Of a DNA stretch of 64,000 nt, positions 8,246 through 17,245 are shown piece after piece; the stretch's first letter is position 1, and every line of letters starts with the position of its first letter. The notes under the pieces were generated by a model. It was not told where the DNA came from. It saw nothing but the letters and a program-made list of their open reading frames with translations, and did no database searches. The translations under genes and the position numbers were made by a program. The stretch lies in NCBI GenBank assembly GCA_951812715.1, contig OX638323.1, positions 3,266,577 through 3,330,576 on the forward strand, read 5' to 3'. This DNA comes from an uncultured Pseudohongiella sp. Its GTDB lineage: Bacteria; Pseudomonadota; Gammaproteobacteria; Pseudomonadales; Pseudohongiellaceae.

Positions 8246-9241
8246 CTAGTCCGCGCTGATAGTCCGGCGTTGCATGGCGATCCAGACAAAGGCCGGGGCG
8301 CCGAAGAGTGCCGCGACCACCCCCAGTTTCAGCTCGATTTCGGTCGGCAACAAGCGTACGCCGATATCCGCCAGCACCAGGATCAGTCCGGCAAGCAAGG
8401 CCGATGGGATCAGCGAGCGGGCCGGATCATGGTTGACCAGCGGTCGAACGATATGGGGTGTAACGATGCCGACGAATCCGATCGTTCCGGCAAGCGCTAC
8501 CGCGCCGCCGGTGGCCAGGCCCGTACCGGTCACCACCAGCAATCGCTGCCGCCGCAGATTGAGGCCGACGCCCGCGGCCGCTTCATCGCCCAAGGTCAGC
8601 GCCGTCAAGCCCTTGCGCGCCACATATAGTATGCAAAGGCCGATGGCAATGAACGGCGCGGAGAATGCAATGTCGGGAAAACTCCGATTCGCTACTGATC
8701 CCAGCAACCAGTTGATCATGTCGGCCAGCGAAAACGGGTTCGGGGCGAGGTTCATCAACAGGCTCATGGCGGCGCCGGCGAAACTCGACAGACCGACGCC
8801 GATCAGAATCAGGGTAACCACGGAAGAAGTGCGGATGGCGGCGGCTGCGATCAGCATGGTGGCAAGCAGGGCGCCGGTTACCGCGGCAACGGGAAGCAGC
8901 CAGGCGCTGAGCGCGATGAAGCCATAGTACAAGGCAAAAGTCGCGCCGAGAGCAGCAGACGCGGAGACGCCCAGCACGCCGGGTTCGGCCAGGGGGTTGC
9001 GTAGCATGCCCTGCAAGGCAGCGCCGCTGCCGCCCAGCGCCAATCCGACGATGAAGGCCGCAAGCGCGCGAGGCAAGCGAATTTGCCAGACGACGGTGCG
9101 CTCCGCGACTTCCGCCATGCCGGCCAGCGCCGCCAGCACTCGCGGCAACTCCATCGGTGTCGAGCCCAATAGCAGAGCCCCGAAAATCGCCAGCAAGCTG
9201 GCCAGCGCCAATGCGGGGATCAACAGCGCGCGAACAGTCAT
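8246..9241 (-). CDS. btuC: Cobalamin/corrinoid ABC transporter permease (FecCD family)
   Basis: 331 residues with about ten hydrophobic segments. Family landmarks include LPRALAAFIVGLALGGSGAA, MLRNPLAEPGVLGVSA near the middle and GFVGIVTPHIVRPLVNHD towards the end. As a dimer it forms the inner-membrane channel driven by the ATPase encoded next. Its start overlaps the btuF stop as ATGA, so these are translationally coupled. Confidence 0.92.
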   Translation of the reverse strand: MTVRALLIPALALASLLAIFGALLLGSTPMELPRVLAALAGMAEVAERTVVWQIRLPRALAAFIVGLALGGSGAALQGMLRNPLAEPGVLGVSASAALGATFALYYGFIALSAWLLPVAAVTGALLATMLIAAAAIRTSSVVTLILIGVGLSSFAGAAMSLLMNLAPNPFSLADMINWLLGSVANRSFPDIAFSAPFIAIGLCILYVARKGLTALTLGDEAAAGVGLNLRRQRLLVVTGTGLATGGAVALAGTIGFVGIVTPHIVRPLVNHDPARSLIPSALLAGLILVLADIGVRLLPTEIELKLGVVAALFGAPAFVWIAMQRRTISAD

Positions 9242-10161
9242 TGCGGAGCGCCCCGGGCCAGCGCTTCGACGGCATCAAGCAGAAACCATCCGCCACAGGC
9301 GGTCCAGGCGCCTTGCAATGGCACTACTTCGCGATCCGCGAGTTGATTGCGGGCCAGCGGATGGCGCATTGCGCTCCAGGCGTCCCGGTGTCCGGCGCTG
9401 GCGCCGAAAGATGCGAAGGCGACAAGTTCCGGCGCTTCATGAGCAAGCAATTCCAGGGGGATGGGACGCCAGCCTGGAACTTGCTGGTAGTTTTGCAGGC
9501 CCGCGGCGAGCAGCATTTCATGCACCAGCGACCCCGGCCCGGTAGTAACGCCGGCGGGTGTCATGTACAAGGTTCGCGTGTCCATCGCCGTTTCGGGCAG
9601 GGCAGTGAGCCGCTGTCGCGTTGCTTCGATCACTGCCTGGCCGCGCGTGGATTCGCCAAGGCCGGACGCGACATCTGCCATTACCGACAGTACTTCGTCT
9701 ATGGTGTTGGCATTGCCGACATTGAGTACCGCGACTCCGGCGCGGGCATAGAAGGCCGCCGCGTTGGGGCCGCCTCCATAAGAGCGAATCACCAGATCCG
9801 GTCCAAGCACGAGTACGTCTTCCGCTACCGGGCGCACCGTCGGCAGCCCGGCCGCCAGTTCGCGCAGATAGGAGAAATCTCTTTCCGCGTCTCGGGAAAG
9901 CGCCAGAATGCGCTCGGGTTCGACGAGTTGGAGAACGTACTGGTCCGCGCAATAATCCAGACTGACGATGCGCATGGGGCGAAAATCCCCCGTCCGCGGC
10001 GCCGTGCCTGGCGCCGCGTCACAGGCCGCCAGCGAGAACAGCAAGCAAACCAGTACCGTTCTGATCGCGGGCGCACTCAATTGTGCTGACTTGCTGGATT
10101 TTTGCTTGCCGCCGTGAGCGTGAGATGGGTGACGGCAAGCGCTTGCGAAGCGAAGCTTCAT
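9238..10161 (-). CDS. btuF: Cobalamin-binding lipoprotein, BtuF-like
   Basis: A periplasmic binding protein of the BtuF/FhuD type (PF01497). The core begins PMRIVSLDYCADQYVLQL and contains VLGPDLVIRSYGGG. A lipobox, FSLAAC, indicates a lipid-anchored protein. The start is uncertain: ATG 10161 gives 307 residues with an unusually long tail before the signal sequence, while TTG 10080 would place the signal sequence at the N-terminus (SAPAIRTVLVCLLFSLAAC). The DNA between those two starts is rich in short inverted repeats, which favours non-coding sequence. It delivers the ligand to BtuCD. Confidence 0.82.
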   Translation of the reverse strand: MKLRFASACRHPSHAHGGKQKSSKSAQLSAPAIRTVLVCLLFSLAACDAAPGTAPRTGDFRPMRIVSLDYCADQYVLQLVEPERILALSRDAERDFSYLRELAAGLPTVRPVAEDVLVLGPDLVIRSYGGGPNAAAFYARAGVAVLNVGNANTIDEVLSVMADVASGLGESTRGQAVIEATRQRLTALPETAMDTRTLYMTPAGVTTGPGSLVHEMLLAAGLQNYQQVPGWRPIPLELLAHEAPELVAFASFGASAGHRDAWSAMRHPLARNQLADREVVPLQGAWTACGGWFLLDAVEALARGAPQ

Positions 10162-10300
10162 GCTCCACGCCAACGGCGCCAAGCCGTGGCTGGTGGCTGG
10201 ACGACTGAAAGGGATCCGGCGCAAGCCGGCAAAGAATTCAGTCACCGGCCGCAAGCACTCGGTGGTCAGCGCAACCGCGAGATGGAGTCTCATGTTTTTC

Positions 10301-12178
10301 TCAAAAGCTCATGCGCGCGCCGATGCTGCCGGAGCGACCTGGCGTACCGTAGCCGAGAATCTGCTGGTAGTGTTGGTCCAGCAGATTTTCCAGGCGGGCG
10401 TATACTTCCACACGCTCGGATATTCGATAGCGACCGCTCAGGTCCAGGCGGGTCCAGTTTTCGATGCCGCCGCCCCCGAAGCTCGCTTCGGAGCCATTAT
10501 GGCGCAATAGCAGCCGACCCGAGACGGCGCCTCCCGCGTTGAAATCCAGGCTCAGGTCGCCACTATGCCGCGGAACCTTGGTCAGCGGATTGCCGTCACC
10601 GTCAGTTGCGTCGATGAAAGCGTAATTCGCATTCAGTCTGAGCAAGGCGGAAAGTTCGACGCCGCCCTGGATTTCGATACCCGTCGAATCGACCATGGCG
10701 ATATTCTCATATCTGCCTTCGGCGAAAGCGTAATTAATCATGTTTTCGGTCGATTGGCTGAATGCGGTCAGGCCGAATATGGCTCCGCCGTCAGCGGCGC
10801 GCCATTCAAAGCCGGCATCAATTGCCGCGGACGATTCGGGCTCGAGGCTGGAGTTTGGCTCGGTAGCGCCGCAGCAGAAAAAAGTCGACTGGAACAGGGT
10901 CGGCGCCTTGAAACCATTGCCCCAACTTGCCCGCAATATGAGATTCGGATTCAGGTTGACGGCCGCCCCGAGGCGCCCGGTCAACTCCGAGCCCAACCGC
11001 TCGTGGCGGTCGGAACGCAGTCCGCCGGTCAAGGTGACGTTGGCGGCGGGCTTGAATTCGTGCACCGCGAACAGGCCATCCAGGGAAAGATCCTCATTGG
11101 ATGATTCGAACTGTTCACGCTCGGCGCCGAAGGCAAGCCTGTTGTTTTCGTCAATGGACCAGGTGCCCTGATAGCGATAGACCGCGCGTCGGCCCTCGGC
11201 GCCGAATGTGCTCGCGCCAGCGTTGAAATTTCGCCGATCGATAGCCGAATAGCCCGTCAGGAAGAGGTGTTCGAGTCTGCCGTCAAGCGCCGGCAAGGTA
11301 AGCGAGATATTGGCGGCGATTTCTTCGACTTCGCTGTTTTCGTCGCCGTCCGCAATGCTGCCTTGCGCGCCGAAACTGTAACTGTCGAAATCCGCGTCCG
11401 CCGTCGTAGTCAGCAAGCCCGCTTGCAAACGTGCGCCCCTGGCAAGATTGAGACCGCCCTTCGCCGACAAGCCGCGCGACTCAAAGCCATCTTTTTCGCT
11501 GTTGCCATTGGCCGCGTCAGCCTTGGATATACCATCGCTGGACATGGCGGTCGCGGTCAGCCGGAAATCGCCGGCCGCGCTTGCCCGAGCGACAGACGCG
11601 CCGCCATGACGCGTTGCGAAAGAGCCGTAATCCGCGTACACGCTGCCGCCGATTCCGGGTTCGGGCTGGCGGGTAACGATAGAAACCACGCCGCCGATGG
11701 CGTCCGAACCCCAAAGCGATGATTGTGGTCCTTTCAGAATCTCGATGCGTTCGATCAAGCCGCTATCGATGCGGGCGAAATTGTAACCGCCGCCGGGCGA
11801 CGACGGATCATTCACGGGTATCCCGTCTACCAGCACAATAGTTTGTTCGCTGGCCGCGCCGCGTATGCGTACGCTCGCCAGTCCGCCGAAAGCCCCGTTC
11901 TGGTTCACGGTAACCCCGGGCGCGGCGGCGAGTGCGTCGACGGCAAAATTGAAACCGAGCGCCTGCAGTTCATCGGCATCGATGATGCTGACGCTGGTGC
12001 CGGTCTCGGTGGCAAGCTGACCGAGACGTGTGCCATCGACGACGATCTCGCCGATGACTTCGGCGTTACCGCCGGAATCGCCCTGGGCAAAAACGAATGC
12101 AATAGCGAATGAATGAAATGTAAAGGCGGCGAACGCCCAGAACACCTTTGTTTGTGGAACGAATTTCAACTGTCGCAC
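10301..12178 (-). CDS. btuB: TonB-dependent vitamin B12 receptor
   Basis: About 625 residues, near the usual BtuB length. After a signal segment (FAAFTFHSFAIAFVFAQ) comes a TonB-box-like stretch EIVVDGTRL, a plug domain (SVSIIDADELQALGF, VLVDGIPVNDPSSPGG, IERIEILKGPQSSLWGSDAI) and a beta-barrel ending in ARMSF with terminal Phe. The frame is open up to 12370, but that part lies in the riboswitch; GTG 12178 with GAGGAG eight bases upstream is the likely start. It imports corrinoids across the outer membrane and heads the B12 operon. Confidence 0.9.
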   Translation of the reverse strand: MRQLKFVPQTKVFWAFAAFTFHSFAIAFVFAQGDSGGNAEVIGEIVVDGTRLGQLATETGTSVSIIDADELQALGFNFAVDALAAAPGVTVNQNGAFGGLASVRIRGAASEQTIVLVDGIPVNDPSSPGGGYNFARIDSGLIERIEILKGPQSSLWGSDAIGGVVSIVTRQPEPGIGGSVYADYGSFATRHGGASVARASAAGDFRLTATAMSSDGISKADAANGNSEKDGFESRGLSAKGGLNLARGARLQAGLLTTTADADFDSYSFGAQGSIADGDENSEVEEIAANISLTLPALDGRLEHLFLTGYSAIDRRNFNAGASTFGAEGRRAVYRYQGTWSIDENNRLAFGAEREQFESSNEDLSLDGLFAVHEFKPAANVTLTGGLRSDRHERLGSELTGRLGAAVNLNPNLILRASWGNGFKAPTLFQSTFFCCGATEPNSSLEPESSAAIDAGFEWRAADGGAIFGLTAFSQSTENMINYAFAEGRYENIAMVDSTGIEIQGGVELSALLRLNANYAFIDATDGDGNPLTKVPRHSGDLSLDFNAGGAVSGRLLLRHNGSEASFGGGGIENWTRLDLSGRYRISERVEVYARLENLLDQHYQQILGYGTPGRSGSIGARMSF

Positions 12179-12344
12179 TTCCGGTTCTCCTCGCGCACCA
12201 ATGCAATCACGGTGCGCATCAACGACATTTACATCAAGCCGGGTTCTACTCCCGGACTTGGACTCATGAAAGTCGTTTCTGGAAAAGCCTGCGAAGCGCA
12301 AACTTTCCGCCTGCGGAAGACTGGTCCCGGTCTTCGGGCGAACG

Positions 12345-12540
12345 ACGCGATGGCAGGTCTCCTGGCTCACCGATCCTTACTTGCGGCCGCCTTCCCGGAG
12401 CGCGCTCCAGTGGCATTCAGGCCGGAAGTTCCCGGTTTACAGTTGCGGGCACAGCCACGGATTTACACCGTGTTCCCAATGCCGCCGAGGCTGGCGGCTC
12501 CATCTGCCCGGCAGTGTGCCGGGCTCGCGGCGCGGAGTCA
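12345..12540 (-). promoter_or_regulatory. Cobalamin (adenosylcobalamin) riboswitch
   Basis: Read on the minus strand, the conserved core occurs in the right order: GGGAACACGGTGTAAATCC (about 12461-12479), GCTG and CCCGCAACTGTAAA (about 12436-12450), GCCACTG (12408-12414), GGGAAGGC, and AGCCAGGAGACCTGCC (about 12352-12367). This matches the RF00174 consensus. The 5' boundary at the first paired stem is approximate. It lies about 170 bases before the btuB start and should lower expression of the seven-gene operon when B12 is plentiful. Whether it works by termination or by blocking translation is not clear from sequence. Confidence 0.95.
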
Positions 12541-12707
12541 ACCGGCGCCGTTCGCGCTGCAAGCGCCATACGGTAGTGTCCGCTCTGCATTAAGCGGATG
12601 TTCGGCACTGGAGATGATCAAGTTGAGCAAGCTGGAACTGGATTGCGCGGCGATGATATCGATAGCGCCAATTTGCCTCGCTCGGCAAATCTCATGCAAC
12701 CCCGGCG

Positions 12708-13304
12708 CTAGAGCCATCCTCTTTGTCGCGCGATGCGAGCGGCTTCTACCCGGTTGGACGCGCCGAGCTTGCTGATCGCTTCGGATAGATAGTTGCGGAC
12801 CGTTCCTTCCGATAAACGCAATTCCGCCGCGATGCCGGCGCCCGACATTCCCTCTCCGGCCAGTCGCAGCACCTCCCGCTCGCGCCCGGTCAGCGGATCG
12901 GCCTCGCACCAGGCCTCGGCAGCCAACTCCGGTGCGATCGCCCGTCCCCCGGCATGCACTTCACGCACCGCGCGCGCAAGTTCCCGCGCCGGCGAATCCT
13001 TCAGCAGGTAGCCCCGAACGCCCGCGTCCAGCGCGCGGCGCAGATAGCCGGGACGCGCGAAAGTGGTGACAATGATCACGCGCACGTCCCGCTTGACCAG
13101 CTTGGCCGCAAGTTCCAACCCGGTTAGCCGCGGCATCTCGATGTCCGTGACCACCACATCGAGTTCCATGCCTTCCGCGAGTCGCAGCGCCTCCGCGCCG
13201 TCCCGCGCCCGGGCGATCACTTTGATATCGTCTTCCAGATCAAGGAGCGCGGATAGCGCTCCGAGCACCATCTTCTGATCTTCGGCGACAAGAACTCGTA
13301 TCAA
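12708..13304 (-). CDS. DesR/NarL-type response regulator
   Basis: 198 residues. The receiver domain (1-118) shows the acidic pocket VAEDQ, the phospho-acceptor Asp in VVVTDIEMP, and Lys in YLLKDSPA. The C-terminal LuxR-type helix-turn-helix reads LTGREREVLRLAGEGM through SEGTVRNYLSEAISKL. It overlaps the kinase gene by four bases. It is the last gene of the ABC-amidohydrolase-kinase operon and probably controls that operon. A candidate site, TGACG-AA-CGTCA, lies upstream of the first gene at 18248. Confidence 0.92.
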   Translation of the reverse strand: MIRVLVAEDQKMVLGALSALLDLEDDIKVIARARDGAEALRLAEGMELDVVVTDIEMPRLTGLELAAKLVKRDVRVIIVTTFARPGYLRRALDAGVRGYLLKDSPARELARAVREVHAGGRAIAPELAAEAWCEADPLTGREREVLRLAGEGMSGAGIAAELRLSEGTVRNYLSEAISKLGASNRVEAARIARQRGWL

Positions 13305-14464
13305 GCGACTGCCTCCCCGGAAGCCGACAGCGGCGATGTCAGATGCCCCGAGCCGGCTGGCAGGCGCACCGTGAGGGTCACTCCCCGCGATGCCTCAATC
13401 TCGATCTCGCCCCCGGCCTGCTCGACCCGATCGCGCATGCCAGCCAGACCGGCGCCTTCGCGGATTGTCCCACCGCGCCCGTCGTCCTCTACCGTAAGAC
13501 GCGCCCACTGGCCATCGCGGACCAGACTCGCCCGGCACTGGCTGGCGTCGGCATGGCGGACGACGTTGGTTATCGCCTCGCGCAGGCACATCGCCATTAC
13601 CTTCTCTTGGTCCAGCGGCAAGTCCATGCCCGATCTTTCGACCGCAAGTCGTATATCGGCCGCCTGGCAGGCGAGTTGGGCACTGGCCAGTTCGGCTTGC
13701 AAATCCGTCCGCCGAAATCCGGTAACCGCTTCGCGAATCTCCCGCAGCGCGCCGCGCGAAATTCGCTCTACCTCGCGAATCTCCTGTTCGGCGCGGCGAT
13801 CCCCCAACGCGGTGAGCTTGGCGGCAAGTTCGGCCTTGATAATGATGAGCGACAGTGTGTGTCCAAGCAGGTCATGCAGGTCACGACCTATCCGTTCGCG
13901 CTCCGCGATGGTGGCGAGGCGCCGCACTTCGGCCTGCGAGAGCCGCAGCGCCGCCCCTTGACGATCGAGCTCTTCGAAATAGATGGTCGAGGAGCCAATG
14001 ATCGTGGTGATTGCTCCGCCAAATAGCAGAACCCAATTGGACAAGTCCAACAGCAGCCATTCGACAGCGATCAGCAATACCATGCCCGCGAGCCAGAAGT
14101 AAGCGCGTGGCGGCCGCGTCGCCGTGCCGACAAACGCGCCCGCAAATACGAAGAAGGTGATCGCGCCCGGGTTGAACGGCGTCCATACCAGGGCGATTAA
14201 TAGGATGCCGAAGATGTTGACGAAGACACGCGGGCCGGAGTGCCAGTAGCCGTTGAAGTACAGACCCAGAAACACCGGCAATGTGAGCAGGGCAAGGGAA
14301 AACTCGACGGGCTCTATCGGCGCGAAGAACCATTTGAAGGCAAAGCTGATCAGCCAGAACAGCCACAGGTAGGGTATCCAGCCGACGCGCGGCGTCGCGG
14401 GCAGGAGGCGCCGGTGTACGGCAACAATCGCCCGGCGCGCGGCGCGCGCCAAGTCTGCGGACAT
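13301..14464 (-). CDS. DesK-type sensor histidine kinase
   Basis: 387 residues. About five hydrophobic segments (roughly residues 27-160) form a membrane sensor without a large periplasmic loop. The HisKA_3 dimerisation segment has ERERIGRDLHDLLGHTLSL with the phospho-accepting His. The HATPase domain has an N-box in EAITNVVRHADAS and glycine loops in DDGRGGTIREGAGLAGM. It belongs to the DesK group, whose members often sense membrane state or membrane-active compounds; the signal here is unknown. It starts directly after the amidohydrolase stop. Confidence 0.92.
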   Translation of the reverse strand: MSADLARAARRAIVAVHRRLLPATPRVGWIPYLWLFWLISFAFKWFFAPIEPVEFSLALLTLPVFLGLYFNGYWHSGPRVFVNIFGILLIALVWTPFNPGAITFFVFAGAFVGTATRPPRAYFWLAGMVLLIAVEWLLLDLSNWVLLFGGAITTIIGSSTIYFEELDRQGAALRLSQAEVRRLATIAERERIGRDLHDLLGHTLSLIIIKAELAAKLTALGDRRAEQEIREVERISRGALREIREAVTGFRRTDLQAELASAQLACQAADIRLAVERSGMDLPLDQEKVMAMCLREAITNVVRHADASQCRASLVRDGQWARLTVEDDGRGGTIREGAGLAGMRDRVEQAGGEIEIEASRGVTLTVRLPAGSGHLTSPLSASGEAVA

Positions 14465-16342
14465 CTAGCGGATCTCCACGTCGTCAATCTCGAACAAGAA
14501 GCTTCCAAGCGGAGGAGCCTGCGCTACGAAGGCAAGCCCAGCGATAAGGCCAGGCGTCGCCGTCGGGAACCGCGCGAGTGGAATCTCAATCTCGCTCCAT
14601 TGCGCGGATGTGGTGAACGGCACGCTGGGAGGCGCGCTTGCGCCCGCGTCGGCGCCAAACAGCATTACGTGATAGGTTCGGCCATCGCCGCGCGCGCGAA
14701 AACGCAGCGTGTCTCTGTCCGAGAAATCAACCGGTTGCATCGGTTGCGCATTCGGGAAATAGATGGCGCCGGCCCACGAAAACGCGAGCCCGGCCGCGAC
14801 CTCGCCCTCGACTCGCAATACCGCGTTTTCGGCGGACAGCCGGGCCGTGGACGATCCGCCCTGAAATTGGTCCGACGTTACCTGCCAGCCGAAACCGAAA
14901 TTGGCGCGGACGCCATTCTCGAAGTCGGCTATCACAGTCGTCTCGGGTGCGGCCGATGGCGCGGGCGTGGTCTGCTGCCGTTCCTGATCCAGCCGGTAGC
15001 GATCGATCGGGTAGCCGTCCTTCCACACGGCGAGGATTCGCGTGCTCAATGACAGGTCGCTCTCAAGGTCGCCGTCTACCAGAATCAGGTCTGCGATCCG
15101 GCCCTCGCTGATACGACCGCGATCGTCGATCCCGAAGGCTTCGGCCCCGGTCGATGTCGCCGCCGAGAGCGCTTCGGCGGTACTCAGCCCAGCGCGTTGC
15201 AGGAGCCGCAACTCCCCATGCATGGAAAGGCCGAAAGCAGTGCCTGGATTGGGAGCGTCGGTGCCGGCAAGCAGCCGCACGCCGGCTTCGCGCAGACGGC
15301 GCACGTTCTCCAGCGCCACACTTGACGTTGTCTCGCCGCTTGAGTTGGAGAAAGTGCTCGCCAGGGTTTGCCGCTGCATGGGCGATAGTGGCGCGCCACC
15401 GGCGGCCTCCAACAATTCCGGCGCCATCGAATTTTCGCCGAAGGAGGCCGTCACCGACAGCGTCGGGACGACGAACACGCCCGCGGCGGCGATGCGCGCG
15501 GCCTGAACTTCATCGATGATTGCGTCGCGCCAGACATGCATGAACCCGTCGGCGCCGAGTGCGACTGCTTCCAGCGCGTGTTCCAGCGTGCTCACGTGCA
15601 GCACCGCGAGTAAATCTTCTTCATGGGCGGCCGCAATGAGAGCCCCGACCGTGTCTTGATCCAGGGTCGGGATGTCCCGGCCGACAGTGCTGCCGTCCTC
15701 GCGGATAATCTTGATCCAGTCCGAACCCTCTGCCTTGCGCGCGCGCACCCAGGCCGAGGCATCGTCCGGGCCGCTCAGCGGTTCTACTGGAATTCCGAAC
15801 TGCGTGCCGTGCCCTCCATTTGCGGTGGCCAGCATTCCCGCGGAGAACAGGTCGGCCTCGTTGCCGGGAGCCAGGGTGTCGCGCGCCGCGCGCTTCGAAG
15901 CCGCGAGCCGCGGGTCAGTGAATTGATCGAGTACGGTAGTCACCCCGAAGCGCGCGGCATCGCTCAGCGTGCCGTAAAAGGTATGCACATGGCCATCGAT
16001 AAGCCCCGGCAGGAGAGTTCGCCCGCGCCCGTCGACGCGAGCGAGATCCGTCGGCACGTCCAGTTCCCGGCCGATGCGGTGGATGCGGCCGTTCTCCACC
16101 CACACGTCCTGGTTCGGCAGGAAGCTCTCGCCGTCGAATACCTTCGCGCCAACGATCGCGAAGGAGACTTCGGGAGGTGGATTTTCAAGGGTCTCGGCGG
16201 TTACCGGGGGAGTCGGCTCGGGAAGCGCCAGGAGAAAGCTCACGAATACCGCGAACCCCACGGCCAGGTACATCAGGGTTCGTGCGACGGTGTTCTCGGC
16301 TCCAAATCGTTTGACAAGCCTGGTGCTGACTATTCGCGACAT
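14465..16342 (-). CDS. Membrane-anchored amidohydrolase with C-terminal CIA30-like domain
   Basis: About 625 residues. A transmembrane anchor (YLAVGFAVFVSFLLAL) precedes an imidazolonepropionase-like amidohydrolase: metal motif GLIDGHVHTF, a His in AVLHVSTLEHA and the Asp in LLAGTDAPNPG; the barrel ends near IADLILVDGDLESD. From about residue 470, ADFENGVRANFGFGWQ starts a CIA30-like beta domain (NDUFAF1 type) found fused to some periplasmic amidohydrolases. ATG 16342 is chosen because GAGGTAG precedes it closely; 16363 is an in-frame alternative. Its place between an ABC exporter and the kinase that probably controls it suggests a periplasmic hydrolase of the same response, perhaps degrading an amide compound. 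The substrate is unknown. Confidence 0.85.
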   Translation of the reverse strand: MSRIVSTRLVKRFGAENTVARTLMYLAVGFAVFVSFLLALPEPTPPVTAETLENPPPEVSFAIVGAKVFDGESFLPNQDVWVENGRIHRIGRELDVPTDLARVDGRGRTLLPGLIDGHVHTFYGTLSDAARFGVTTVLDQFTDPRLAASKRAARDTLAPGNEADLFSAGMLATANGGHGTQFGIPVEPLSGPDDASAWVRARKAEGSDWIKIIREDGSTVGRDIPTLDQDTVGALIAAAHEEDLLAVLHVSTLEHALEAVALGADGFMHVWRDAIIDEVQAARIAAAGVFVVPTLSVTASFGENSMAPELLEAAGGAPLSPMQRQTLASTFSNSSGETTSSVALENVRRLREAGVRLLAGTDAPNPGTAFGLSMHGELRLLQRAGLSTAEALSAATSTGAEAFGIDDRGRISEGRIADLILVDGDLESDLSLSTRILAVWKDGYPIDRYRLDQERQQTTPAPSAAPETTVIADFENGVRANFGFGWQVTSDQFQGGSSTARLSAENAVLRVEGEVAAGLAFSWAGAIYFPNAQPMQPVDFSDRDTLRFRARGDGRTYHVMLFGADAGASAPPSVPFTTSAQWSEIEIPLARFPTATPGLIAGLAFVAQAPPLGSFLFEIDDVEIR

Positions 16343-16462
16343 GACTACCTCGATGGATTGCATTGGTTAAAGTATGGCAGGCGCAACAAGGAATTGGCGC
16401 GCCAAACATGCGACCGATACACGTCAAGCGCATGACCAGCGGGCTTGGAATATTGCGTCATC

Positions 16463-17245
16463 TTAACGCTGGCTGACGCGGCGGAATCCGGCTGCCGCAA
16501 TGACAAGAAAAATCACCGTGAAGATGCCGATGATCAGCACGTGGCCCCCGGCGGACCCGCCTTGGTCCATATTGATCACCTTAAGCGTGAGCTGCGCCTG
16601 ATGGTAGGCGGGAAAGACGATTGCCAGCTTTTGCAGGAATGACGGCAACAGGGCGATCGGCATCCACAACCCGGAGAGAAACGCCATCGGCAAGTAGACG
16701 ATGTTCACGATGGCGACGGCGGACTGTGCTTTCACCCAGGCGCCGATCGCCAGACCGAGCGCGCAGAACGGAATCACGCTTGCGAGCACGATGCCGGCCA
16801 GGGCAAACCACTGCCAACGGTACAATGTCACGTCCGCGGCGTAAGCCCCAAGCAGGAACAGGCTGATAACGATGGCCATGCCAAAGACGAGGGCCGTCGC
16901 TATCCGCGCCGCCAGATAGGCAGCCACCGGCATTGGCGTGGTCTGTTTCAACAAAAGCTGACCGCTATCGCGTGCGTTTGCGAACCCGACTCCAAACCCG
17001 TACAGGGAAGGTCCCATGAGCCCGAACACGCCGTAGGTCGCCAGCAGGTAGGTTGGCGCGCTCGGCGAGAACTTCATCACGACACCGAAGAAGGCGTAAA
17101 ACATGAGCGGAAACAACAGTGTCGGGACGGTAAATGCCGGCATTCGCGCCAGGGTGAGGAACTCGGCTCTTGCCTCCAGCACATAGATGGACGCGCGCCG
17201 GCTGAGTGGCGGACGCGGCGCGCCGGCGTTAGTCGCTTGCATCAC
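16463..17245 (-). CDS. ABC-2 type transporter permease
   Basis: 260 residues with six hydrophobic segments and the layout of ABC-2 permeases. It contains TLLFPLMFYAFFGVVM, RIATALVFGMAIVISLFL and YLPMAFLSGLWMPIALLP, the last being a common sequence before the final helices. Its start overlaps the ATPase stop as ATGA. It forms an exporter with that ATPase; such pairs with DesK/DesR regulators often export antibiotics or membrane-active molecules, but the cargo cannot be read here. Confidence 0.88.
   Translation of the reverse strand: MMQATNAGAPRPPLSRRASIYVLEARAEFLTLARMPAFTVPTLLFPLMFYAFFGVVMKFSPSAPTYLLATYGVFGLMGPSLYGFGVGFANARDSGQLLLKQTTPMPVAAYLAARIATALVFGMAIVISLFLLGAYAADVTLYRWQWFALAGIVLASVIPFCALGLAIGAWVKAQSAVAIVNIVYLPMAFLSGLWMPIALLPSFLQKLAIVFPAYHQAQLTLKVINMDQGGSAGGHVLIIGIFTVIFLVIAAAGFRRVSQR

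Noticed and set aside
12179-12370. Longer btuB start at 12370
   Set aside because: These codons lie in the cobalamin riboswitch and leader; a GTG with GAGGAG at 12178 gives a normal signal peptide.
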